The notes under the pieces were generated by a model that had not been told where the DNA came from, ran no database searches, and worked only from the letters and a program-made list of their open reading frames with translations. DNA of 64,000 nucleotides from Syntrophobacterales bacterium (GTDB lineage Bacteria > Desulfobacterota > Syntrophobacteria > Syntrophobacterales > Thermodesulforhabdaceae): contig JAOACS010000022.1 of the NCBI GenBank assembly GCA_026417655.1, positions 1 through 64,000 of the forward strand, written 5' to 3'. Of the stretch, positions 1 to 6,527 are shown in pieces; within the stretch, counting starts at the first letter, position 1; every line of letters starts with the position of its first letter. The translations under genes were made by a program, and so were the position numbers.

Positions 1-684
1 GAGTGGAAACAGGCAGTTACAGGATTTAAACTTGGCTTTATAAGGCATCCTGAATATGAATTTTTCTCCAACAACTCAATACACTGGAATGCTGGTGCAT
101 CCTGTGCAGACTGTCATATGCCTTTTAAAAAGGCTGGTGGATTTAAGGTGTCTGAACATAAAATTATGAGTCCTCTTAAGAATGATATGAGACCATGTCT
201 ACAATGTCATGGTCAGACTCCTGAGTGGTTAAAACAACAAGTGCTTACAATACAAGATAGAACTGTAAGCCTCCTTATCAGAGCAGGGAATCAAACAGCT
301 CGAACAGCGAAACTATTTGAATTTACCCATAAAGTTCAGGAAGAAGGAAAACAAATAGACCAGAAGTTTTATGATAAGGCAAAGGATATGTATCTTGAGG
401 CGATGTATAGGCTGGTTTTTATAATTGCAGAAAACTCTGTTGGATTTCACAATCCCACTGAAGCAGGAAGAATACTTGGTGATGCCTATGCCTATGCATC
501 CAACTCTGAGATGATTTTGAGAACAATACTTAGTAGTGCTGAAGTACAGGTCCCTGTAAGGGTTGAACTGGAGTTAGCAAAGTATCTAGACAATAGAGGG
601 GCCAAAAAACTTAACTTTAAACCTGAACAGGAGTTTAAAGACCCGTACGGAACCCAGGAGAATATAGAAGGGATGCTTAAGTAA
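1..684 (+). CDS. nrfA: Ammonia-forming cytochrome c nitrite reductase, catalytic subunit (3' part)
   Basis: This is the C-terminal part of a periplasmic pentahaem nitrite reductase, which reduces nitrite to ammonium with six electrons. The frame is open from base 1, so the start and the first haem sites lie upstream of the window. Two CxxCH haem sites are visible: CADCHMPF, the typical fourth-haem motif of NrfA, and CLQCH near base 200. A distal His (SEHKIMSPL) sits between them, as in NrfA. The rest is the helical C-terminal part that carries the NrfA dimer interface, including a conserved-looking NSVGFHNPTEAGRIL stretch. The partner NrfH is presumably upstream. The Crp/Fnr-type gene at 1191 could regulate it, but this is inference. 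Confidence 0.93.
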   Translation, partial: EWKQAVTGFKLGFIRHPEYEFFSNNSIHWNAGASCADCHMPFKKAGGFKVSEHKIMSPLKNDMRPCLQCHGQTPEWLKQQVLTIQDRTVSLLIRAGNQTARTAKLFEFTHKVQEEGKQIDQKFYDKAKDMYLEAMYRLVFIIAENSVGFHNPTEAGRILGDAYAYASNSEMILRTILSSAEVQVPVRVELELAKYLDNRGAKKLNFKPEQEFKDPYGTQENIEGMLK

Positions 685-707
685 TGAGAAGCTAATAAGA
701 TGTATCC

Positions 708-737
708 CCTCTACCCTTTAAATAAGGTGAGTAGAGG
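708..737 (+). terminator. Hairpin downstream of nrfA, possible transcript end
   Basis: CCTCTAC (708-714) pairs with GTAGAGG (731-737), and CCTT (715-718) pairs with AAGG (724-727), leaving a five-base loop and a three-base bulge. The hairpin lies 24 bp after the nrfA stop. It has no clear T-run after it, so it may be a 3'-end stabiliser or a factor-dependent terminator rather than a classic intrinsic one. Confidence 0.45.
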
Positions 738-940
738 ATAGATCTAATGAAGGAAATTATTGGCAGTGAGCTTAAAATTGGCATTCTTAAAGAATTAGAT
801 CCCCCTTAATATTAGGGTGAAAGGATGAACCTACCTTTGATACGTTGACCATATTGAAAACATTGTGATAAAGATTTTGTGAGAATCAGGTATTGTCAGG
901 CTTTAAGTTATTTTATTCAAGAAATCGGGAGGAAGAACAA

Positions 941-1117
941 ATGAGAGAAAAGAAGCTTGAAATTATCGAAAAGATCAAGGCGAAGGGAATCACAATAGAT
1001 GCGGTAGCGGAGAAGATAGGATTTGATCCTGTCATTCTAAAATTATACTTGGCAAGTGACGATTATCCGGTTCCATCAAGGATTATCAAAAAGATAGAAG
1101 ATGCTCTCGCAGCGTAG
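941..1117 (+). CDS. Small helical protein, HTH-like, unknown function
   Basis: The gene encodes 58 residues from an ATG preceded by a strong Shine-Dalgarno (GGGAGGA, 8 bases before the start). A TTG at 893 would add 16 residues but has no ribosome site. The protein is charged and helical. The middle part (ITIDAVAEKIGFDPVILKLY) has the spacing of a small helix-turn-helix of the Cro/XRE type, followed by a short C-terminal helix. I do not recognise the family. It sits alone between nrfA and the Crp/Fnr gene and is closed by its own terminator, so it is probably a separate transcript. DNA binding is inferred only from the shape of the sequence. Confidence 0.6.
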   Translation: MREKKLEIIEKIKAKGITIDAVAEKIGFDPVILKLYLASDDYPVPSRIIKKIEDALAA

Positions 1118-1129
1118 CTATTAAAAGAC

Positions 1130-1166
1130 AGAGGGGGACGAGTTTTTGGGAGTCTCCCTCTTTTTT
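1130..1166 (+). terminator. Intrinsic terminator
   Basis: AGAGGGGGAC (1130-1139) pairs with GTCTCCCTCT (1152-1161) with one G-T wobble and a 12-base loop, followed by a run of T (1161-1166). It closes the small gene at 941-1117 and separates it from the regulator that starts at 1191. Confidence 0.85.
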
Positions 1167-1190
1167 ATTCCTATACCGTAAGGGATTTTT

Positions 1191-1886
1191 ATGTCTTCGA
1201 GTGTAAGGGATCTAATAGAATCAATACCCATTTTTTCCGCTCTAGATCCTGAATCTAAAGATGAGCTAGCCCAGTTTTGCATCTTAAAACATTATGAAAA
1301 GGGAAGTCTCATATTTCGTGAGGGAACGGTGGCAAAGGGTTTTTTTGCTGTAATTTCTGGGCTTGTTAAAATTTTCAAGACCTCCTGGGAGGGCAAGGAA
1401 CAGGTGCTTCATATCTTCGGTCCCTCTGAGATTTTTGCCGAAGTGCCCGTCTTTCACGGCATAACCTATCCAGCTTCAGCTGAAGCTCTTATGGACACTA
1501 AGCTTCTTTTTTTTCCCAAGGACGAATTCCTTCAATTCGTGCGCACTCATGGCGATGCTGCAATAAAACTACTTGCAGTCCTTTCAGAGCGACTTAGAAT
1601 GTTTACTAGGCTTATTGAAGATCTTTCCTTGAAGGAAGTTCCTGCTCGCCTTGCCTCATACATCTTATATCGTCAGAGCCAGGAAAAGGGTAGTAACCTT
1701 ATTGCGTTAGATATCCCTAAAAATCTCCTCGCAGGACTTTTAGGGACAACGCCGGAGTCTATATCGAGGACCTTTACAAAGATGAAACAGAGCGGATGTA
1801 TAGATATACTGGGTCGCGATATAGCCATTAAAGACGTGGAGTTTCTTAGGAAGCTTGCTCTGGAAGGTAAATGGGGAGAGGAATAG
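1191..1886 (+). CDS. Crp/Fnr-family transcriptional regulator
   Basis: This 231-residue regulator has an N-terminal cyclic-nucleotide-binding-type beta-barrel (about 10-130), a dimerisation helix (about 125-150) and a C-terminal winged helix. Residues about 172-205 (LDIPKNLLAGLLGTTPESIS) form the HTH_Crp recognition region. The N-terminal cysteine cluster of oxygen-sensing FNR is absent (only Cys30 lies near the N terminus), so it probably senses another signal such as a small molecule, NO or haem. Many deltaproteobacterial members with this architecture control nitrosative or oxidative stress genes. It is followed after 12 bp by a flavoprotein gene, so it likely heads an operon of redox genes. 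The effector cannot be read from the sequence. Confidence 0.88.
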   Translation: MSSSVRDLIESIPIFSALDPESKDELAQFCILKHYEKGSLIFREGTVAKGFFAVISGLVKIFKTSWEGKEQVLHIFGPSEIFAEVPVFHGITYPASAEALMDTKLLFFPKDEFLQFVRTHGDAAIKLLAVLSERLRMFTRLIEDLSLKEVPARLASYILYRQSQEKGSNLIALDIPKNLLAGLLGTTPESISRTFTKMKQSGCIDILGRDIAIKDVEFLRKLALEGKWGEE

Positions 1887-1898
1887 AGGAGAATTGGA

Positions 1899-2513
1899 TT
1901 GAAACCTTATATAGTTGCCATCTATGGAAGTCCACGGAAGGAGGGTAATACGGCACGTCTTTTAAAGGAAGCTGTTCGAGGAATGCGAGAGGTTGGTGGG
2001 GTCGTTACGGAGTTCTTCCTTCGGGATATGAAGATAAGCCCCTGTATGGAAATCTATGGCTGCAAAAGGGATGGAAGGTGTGTAATAGAAGATGATTTTC
2101 AATTGATTTCCAAAGCCTTGGAAAAATCCGATGGCATTGCTCTTGCTTCTCCTGTTTTTTTCTATACTGTTAGTGCCCATACTAAGGCTTTCATGGATCG
2201 TTGTCAGTCCTTTTGGGTAAGAAAATATTGGATAGAGAAGGTGCCCTTTGGAACCAGGAACGATAGAAGGGCTGGACTTTTTATTTCCGTTGGGGCTACG
2301 AGGGGTAAGAAACTTTTTGACGGTGTGCTTCTAACCGTTCGGTATTTTTTAGATGCCCTGGATGCTACCCTATGGAATAGTCTACTTTATAGAGGTCTTG
2401 ACGGCCCAGAGGATATTCTAAAAAACCCATCCTATCTGGAGGAGGCCTACGAAGCAGGTAGAGCCTTTGTTGATTTTATTAGAACTGTAAAAAAGGTTGA
2501 TGGAAACCCTTGA
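1899..2513 (+). CDS. NADPH-dependent FMN reductase / iron-sulfur flavoprotein family
   Basis: This is a 204-residue flavodoxin-fold protein. GSPRKEGNT (residues 10-18) is the FMN phosphate-binding loop, and a central ASPVFFYTVSAHTKAFMDR segment is typical of the FMN_red family. Three cysteines (49, 55, 61) lie where archaeal and bacterial Isf proteins carry a compact Fe-S cysteine motif; the spacing here is looser, so a cluster is possible but not certain. It probably transfers electrons to O2, H2O2, quinones or metals in the cytoplasm. The start is TTG at 1899, chosen for its AGAGGAGAA ribosome site. It lies 12 bp after the Crp/Fnr gene and overlaps the next gene by 14 bp, which indicates one operon. 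Confidence 0.85.
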   Translation: MKPYIVAIYGSPRKEGNTARLLKEAVRGMREVGGVVTEFFLRDMKISPCMEIYGCKRDGRCVIEDDFQLISKALEKSDGIALASPVFFYTVSAHTKAFMDRCQSFWVRKYWIEKVPFGTRNDRRAGLFISVGATRGKKLFDGVLLTVRYFLDALDATLWNSLLYRGLDGPEDILKNPSYLEEAYEAGRAFVDFIRTVKKVDGNP

Positions 2514-3267
2514 TCGTACCTTCAGACTGTTAGATCTAGTGTATCATAGATATCACCACAGGCATTTTGTTGGGCACGATCCTGTGGGTTTTCTTTACTC
2601 TTATCCTCAAAAGAACGATAGGGAAGTTGTGGCCTTGATAGCGGCCTTACTGGCCTTTGGCCGGGTTGAACAAATACACGAGAAGGTAAGGCAGGTACTA
2701 TCTTGGATGGGATCGAGTCCTCGAAAGTGGCTAGAAGAATTTAACGGATCTAGGCTAGAGGGCGTCGGATTCCACCATAGATTTGTTAAAATGGAGGATA
2801 TGTTCACACTCTTTGAGGGTTTGAAAAACCTTTTGATAAAATGGGGCAGCCTGGAATCCTTTTTCAGAGAGGCTTGGGAAAGGAGTGGTCGGGATTTATT
2901 AAAAACCCTTTACGCTCTTAGATCTGCTATTGTCTGTAACGGCCGACTCAGATCCTCTATGTTTCTTCCCGATCCTAGTAAGGGAAGTAGCTGTAAGCGA
3001 TGGATGTTATTTCTCAGATGGATGGTAAGACAGGATGAGATAGACCCTGGCGGTTGGCATGTCATAGACCCTAAAGATCTTGTAGTTCCTGTAGATGTCC
3101 ATATGGGTAAGGTCGCCCATCGTCTAAGGTTTTCTCTAAGAAAAACCGTAGATTGGCGAATGGCTATTGAGATTACCGACTCCCTTAGACAATTCGATCC
3201 TTACGATCCGGTAAGATACGATTTTTCCCTTACAAGATGGAGCATGGAGAGATTTCCGGAGTTTTAG
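2500..3267 (+). CDS. TIGR02757 family protein (DUF2400), function unknown
   Basis: The protein has about 255 residues and belongs to the TIGR02757/DUF2400 family, found in Bacteroidetes and Deltaproteobacteria. Visible family marks are the N-terminal HDPVGFLYSYPQKNDREVVALIAALLAFGR block, the FLRWMVRQDEIDPGGW block and the late VPVDVHMGKVAHRLRF block. The fold resembles helix-hairpin-helix DNA glycosylases, so a nucleic acid role has been suggested, but no activity is established. The ATG at 2500 is preferred to the TTG just before it. It overlaps the upstream flavoprotein gene by 14 bp. Confidence 0.85.
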   Translation: METLDRTFRLLDLVYHRYHHRHFVGHDPVGFLYSYPQKNDREVVALIAALLAFGRVEQIHEKVRQVLSWMGSSPRKWLEEFNGSRLEGVGFHHRFVKMEDMFTLFEGLKNLLIKWGSLESFFREAWERSGRDLLKTLYALRSAIVCNGRLRSSMFLPDPSKGSSCKRWMLFLRWMVRQDEIDPGGWHVIDPKDLVVPVDVHMGKVAHRLRFSLRKTVDWRMAIEITDSLRQFDPYDPVRYDFSLTRWSMERFPEF

Positions 3268-3355
3268 CCTTTCTAATGGTAGGCCTCCATTGTCCTGGTG
3301 GCGGTTGGATCTTATCTTATGTAAGCATAATACTTAGAGATGGGAGGGTAGTGAA

Positions 3356-3607
3356 ATGGGAAAGAAGGTTATGCTTTATGCTCTGAGCACTTGTATTCAC
3401 TGTAAAAATGCCAAAGAATTTCTACAAAAATGTGGCGTTGAGTATGATTGTATCGATGTAGATACCCTTACGGGAGAAGAAAAGGAGCGTATTGTTCAAG
3501 AGGTTCGCAAGTTGAATCCCAATTTAACCTTTCCGACAATGCTTATTGGGGATGAAGTAATAGTAGGTTTTAGAAAGGAAAAGATAGAGGAGGCCTTAAA
3601 AAAATGA
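3356..3607 (+). CDS. Glutaredoxin-family protein
   Basis: This is an 83-residue thioredoxin-fold protein. The active-site dithiol is CIHC (residues 13-16), and the FPTMLIGDEVIVGF segment carries the cis-proline and the GSH-site-like glycine region of glutaredoxins and NrdH-like proteins. Its stop overlaps the start of the ferredoxin-thioredoxin reductase gene by 4 bp. That pairing suggests the reductase reduces this small glutaredoxin-like protein with electrons from ferredoxin, as proposed for anaerobes without NADPH-thioredoxin reductase. A ribosome site (GGGAGG) precedes the ATG. Confidence 0.9.
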   Translation: MGKKVMLYALSTCIHCKNAKEFLQKCGVEYDCIDVDTLTGEEKERIVQEVRKLNPNLTFPTMLIGDEVIVGFRKEKIEEALKK

Positions 3608-3927
3608 CACCAGAGGAACTTTATGAGAGACTAAAACCCCTTCAGGAAAGTAAAGGTTACTTTTTCAACAAAGATAGGGAAATGGTTTTACAACTCCTTC
3701 AGGGACTCCTTATAAATAAAGAGCGATATGGATATATGAGCTGTCCCTGTCGACTGGCGACCGGAGATAGGGAAAAAGATAAGGATATAATCTGTCCCTG
3801 CCTTTACCGTGAACCAGACGTAAAAGAATATGGAAGTTGCTATTGTGGGCTTTATGTCTCTAAAGAGTGGAATGAAGAACTCATTCCCCATGTTTATGTG
3901 CCCGAAAGGAGAGTGACGAGTTTTTAG
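3604..3927 (+). CDS. Ferredoxin-thioredoxin reductase, catalytic subunit-like
   Basis: This 107-residue protein carries the cysteine signature of the FTR catalytic subunit: CPC (47-49), CPC (64-66) and a third C-x-C (79-81). In the family these bind a [4Fe-4S] cluster next to a redox disulfide, so that ferredoxin can reduce a thioredoxin or glutaredoxin by two one-electron steps. The third motif reads Cys-Tyr-Cys instead of the usual Cys-His-Cys; the His normally sits by the cluster and disulfide. No variable subunit is encoded nearby, as in other non-photosynthetic anaerobes. It is translationally coupled to the glutaredoxin gene and followed after 17 bp by a ferritin-like gene. Confidence 0.9.
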   Translation: MTPEELYERLKPLQESKGYFFNKDREMVLQLLQGLLINKERYGYMSCPCRLATGDREKDKDIICPCLYREPDVKEYGSCYCGLYVSKEWNEELIPHVYVPERRVTSF

Positions 3928-3944
3928 AATTAGGATAGGGTCCT

Positions 3945-4421
3945 ATGTATAGTCCCGGAGAGATTCTTAACCTGGCTTTATTAATTGAGGAAAATGGCGA
4001 AAATTTCTATTACGAACTTACAAAGCTTACGGAGGATTCCAGAATTAAAGCCCTTTTGGAGCGTTTTGCCGAAGAAGAAAGAACCCATAGGAGGTATTTC
4101 CTCGAACTCAAGCGTTATGTCGATAGAGTTTTTAAACCCGATGTTACCGAAAAGATTTCCAGATTCCTTACTGCAGAGGCTATTGGAACGAGGCTTTTTT
4201 CCATAAATGTCCAGAAGTTACATCGAATTGAAACTATAGAGGAAGCTATTCAGTTGGCTATAACCCTTGAGGAAGACTCTATAGTTTTTTATGAGCTTTT
4301 AAGATCTATTTCAAATAGGGAGGATTCCTTACAGATTCTAGATATCATAATCAAAGAGGAGATATCCCATGTTGATCTTCTTAAGACCATCGCATTGGAT
4401 CTTGGAATAGCCTCTGGCTAG
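3945..4421 (+). CDS. Rubrerythrin/ferritin-like diiron protein
   Basis: This 158-residue four-helix-bundle protein has two Glu-x-x-His motifs, EERTH near residue 45 and EEISH near residue 139. It also has additional glutamates (EENGENFY at 15-22, EEDSIVFY near 110) in the positions that bind a dinuclear iron site in rubrerythrins. There is no C-terminal rubredoxin domain. Likely roles are peroxide reduction or iron handling in the cytoplasm. As the last gene of the redox run it could accept electrons through the upstream glutaredoxin or reductase, which is inference. The ATG is preceded by a weak AGGATAGGG ribosome site. Confidence 0.85.
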   Translation: MYSPGEILNLALLIEENGENFYYELTKLTEDSRIKALLERFAEEERTHRRYFLELKRYVDRVFKPDVTEKISRFLTAEAIGTRLFSINVQKLHRIETIEEAIQLAITLEEDSIVFYELLRSISNREDSLQILDIIIKEEISHVDLLKTIALDLGIASG

Positions 4422-4458
4422 AAAAAATTATATAGGGGTTGAGCCTTCTGCTCGCCCC
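4421..4458 (-). terminator. Intrinsic terminator of the minus-strand dedA operon
   Basis: Read on the minus strand, GGGGCGAG pairs with CTCAACCCC around a short loop (4435-4458), then TATATAATTTTTTC follows. It lies between the convergent ferritin-like and DedA genes. The T-rich tail is only on the minus-strand side, so it serves the genes that end at 4467. Confidence 0.65.
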
Positions 4459-4466
4459 GACATTAA

Positions 4467-5120
4467 CTACAATCGTTTAGACTCAGATATCAACAATTTC
4501 CTTCTTATTGCACCGAATAGTTTAATAAAGGTTGGCAAGAAAGAAACTATTATTATGCCAACAATGACCATAGAAAAGTGTTTCCTAACAAAGGGTAAAT
4601 TACCAAAGTGGTAGCCTACCCATATGAAAGAAAACGTCCACAGCAGGCTTCCAAAGGTATTGTAGAACGTAAACTTTCCGTAGCTCATCCTTCCTATGCC
4701 TGCTACGAAGGGGACAAAGGTTCGGAATATGGGTAGAAATCTTGCTATTACCACAGCCTTTGCTCCATGCCGTTCATAAAAAGCATGAGCTGTATCGAGA
4801 TGTTTTCTATTAAAGAAGAGGGAACCTTCCTTGGAAAAAACCTTTGGGCCTACGAATCTACCTATGTGATAATTTGCCACATTACCAAGAACTGCAGCTA
4901 TACTCATGACTATTGAGGCGATCCATGGGTCAATCATACCCCTAGCTGCAAGGGCACCTACTGCGAACAGAAGAGAGTCCCCTGGAAGAAAGGGTGTAAC
5001 AACAAGGCCTGTTTCCGAAAAAATAATCAGAAAAAGGACCACATAGGCCCAATCGCCTATAAGTTGGAGAAGGTTTTCGAGATAACGATCGACGTGAAAG
5101 ATTAACTCTATTAGATCCAC
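4467..5120 (-). CDS. DedA family membrane protein
   Basis: This is a 217-residue integral membrane protein of the DedA/VTT family. It has the N-terminal FSETGLVVTPFLPGDSLLF motif, the RFLPIFRTFVPFVAGIGRM motif with the conserved arginines, and several hydrophobic segments. DedA proteins are half-transporters now linked to undecaprenyl-phosphate or phospholipid flipping and to proton-motive-force homeostasis in the inner membrane. The exact substrate here is not evident. It is the last gene of a minus-strand run and starts 3 bp after the preceding small gene stops, so the two are probably co-transcribed. Confidence 0.92.
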   Translation of the reverse strand: MDLIELIFHVDRYLENLLQLIGDWAYVVLFLIIFSETGLVVTPFLPGDSLLFAVGALAARGMIDPWIASIVMSIAAVLGNVANYHIGRFVGPKVFSKEGSLFFNRKHLDTAHAFYERHGAKAVVIARFLPIFRTFVPFVAGIGRMSYGKFTFYNTFGSLLWTFSFIWVGYHFGNLPFVRKHFSMVIVGIIIVSFLPTFIKLFGAIRRKLLISESKRL

Positions 5121-5123
5121 ACC

Positions 5124-5471
5124 TTAGGCCATTTCCTTCGTTCGTCGTTCAATCCACGCACAGAGTGAGACTATTACTCGGGCCCTCCTATCTCCGTTTA
5201 AGAAACCTCGGACTATTTCAAAAAGTTCCCTGTGGTAGTCAACTGCGGCTTCTCCAAGACCACTTACTTCGTAGAATTCCTTAAGAATATTTATGGCTTG
5301 CTGAGCCGAACTACTAAAGATTATCTCCCGAGGATCCTTTGGTTCTTGAAAGGGATCCCAGTTTTCATACCCCATTTTTAAAATTCTTTCCTTACCTCTT
5401 TTCGACATCGACTCGAATATGGCCCGCTTTTTACGTTCGTATTCTTCTCGGTCTACATCTTTAGGCTTCAT
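5124..5471 (-). CDS. Conserved-looking small soluble protein, unknown function
   Basis: About 115 residues, mostly helical, with a charged N terminus (EYERKKRAIFESMSKRGKERI), a GYENWDPFQEPKDPREIIF segment and a C-terminal helical part. There is no signal peptide or membrane segment. I do not recognise it; the look is that of a conserved deltaproteobacterial hypothetical protein. An ATG at 5471 with a GAGAGG upstream is preferred; a TTG at 5495 would overlap the siroheme decarboxylase gene by 10 bp. It lies between that gene and dedA in one apparent operon. Confidence 0.7.
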   Translation of the reverse strand: MKPKDVDREEYERKKRAIFESMSKRGKERILKMGYENWDPFQEPKDPREIIFSSSAQQAINILKEFYEVSGLGEAAVDYHRELFEIVRGFLNGDRRARVIVSLCAWIERRTKEMA

Positions 5472-5485
5472 ATTCCCACACCTCT

Positions 5486-6502
5486 CTAGTCCCAAAAAAG
5501 CTTCAATCTAACCTTTTTAAATTCTCTCACGCTGAAAAGAACTTCATATTCAGGAATCTCGATAACCTTTGCGAGAAGTTGTGCAATCTCTCGACATCTT
5601 TCGATTGTTTTTCCATGGATCATGGCATAAAGGTTGTATGGCCACTGGGGATAGGCTGGACGATAATAGCAGTGACTTACTTCCGGAAACTTGGCAAGCT
5701 TTATGCCGGCATCGTCAATACGATCCTCTGGGCACATCCAGACAACCATACCGTTTGCTGTAAACCCTGCTTCTCTGTGGTTTAGGATGGCGGCAAAGCG
5801 TCTTATTATACCGTTCCTTATCCATTCTCTTAAAGTCTCTAGGAGGTTTTCTTCCTCAAGGTTGAGTTTATCGGCCCAGTATTTAAAGGGTTTATCCACA
5901 ACGGGAAGATCCTCTTGGATACAGCGAACAATTTCAATATGGGCTGGGGTAAGAGGAAAGGACTTTTCCTGAGAGACCGTAAAGGTTACATCGGAGCGAG
6001 AGTCGGAAAGCCCATCCCCCTCACTTTCTTCAACCATGTCGAGCACCATGGCCAGCTTGTATTTTTTCAGAGCTGGTAAAATGAGGAAGGGAAAATCTCC
6101 CGCTTCCCTTACAAGATTTTTCACTACAGTTTCCATATTCTCCCATGGGGGAACCGCTATAGTGAACCACATATTAAAGGGGGCTGGCCTTAGATAGTTA
6201 TGGCTTACACCAGGATAGGCATTGACCGCCTTTGCTGCCCTTTCTATAGCCTCTTCTGGTACCGCAACCGCTATCAAGGAACTTCTGTAGCCTAAAGCTC
6301 CCGTGTTAAAAATTGCGCTTATCTGACGAAGAATACGACGGGCTTTAAGGTGTTTTATCCTTTGGATCACATCTTGAGACTCCATTCTAAATTCTTCGGC
6401 GAGCTCCCGGAAAGGTTCAGAAACGAGCGGAAAAGACTGTTGGAGACGATTAAGAAGGATGCGATCCAGCCGTTCAATATCACCGCTTTGCACAATTTTC
6501 AT
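5486..6502 (-). CDS. ahbAB: Fused AhbA-AhbB siroheme decarboxylase (Lrp/AsnC type)
   Basis: The protein has 338 residues with two tandem winged-helix plus Lrp/AsnC-type ferredoxin-fold modules joined near residue 165-185. The first module carries VSHNYLRPAPFNMWFT, as in AhbA/NirD-type proteins. The second carries VSHCYYRPAYPQWPYNLYAM, as in AhbB/NirL-type proteins. These act together to decarboxylate siroheme to didecarboxysiroheme, an intermediate of the alternative haem b route in sulfate reducers and of haem d1 synthesis elsewhere. The two subunits are normally separate genes, so this is a fusion. An AGGGAG ribosome site abuts the ATG at 6502 directly; a GTG at 6493 is better spaced and may be the real start. 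A transcriptional regulator role is less likely. Confidence 0.88.
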   Translation of the reverse strand: MKIVQSGDIERLDRILLNRLQQSFPLVSEPFRELAEEFRMESQDVIQRIKHLKARRILRQISAIFNTGALGYRSSLIAVAVPEEAIERAAKAVNAYPGVSHNYLRPAPFNMWFTIAVPPWENMETVVKNLVREAGDFPFLILPALKKYKLAMVLDMVEESEGDGLSDSRSDVTFTVSQEKSFPLTPAHIEIVRCIQEDLPVVDKPFKYWADKLNLEEENLLETLREWIRNGIIRRFAAILNHREAGFTANGMVVWMCPEDRIDDAGIKLAKFPEVSHCYYRPAYPQWPYNLYAMIHGKTIERCREIAQLLAKVIEIPEYEVLFSVREFKKVRLKLFWD

Positions 6503-6527
6503 CTCCCTATAGTTTCATTGACTCAAG

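Noticed and set aside
747-809. A 20-codon frame (ATG to TAA) after nrfA with a weak purine-rich upstream.
   Set aside because: Too short, no recognisable content, and it lies in an A+T-rich gap where such frames arise by chance.
844-890. TTGACC half-site and two TTGTGA direct repeats, possible HcpR/Crp-type sites.
   Set aside because: No matching inverted second half is present at the right spacing; too weak to call an operator.
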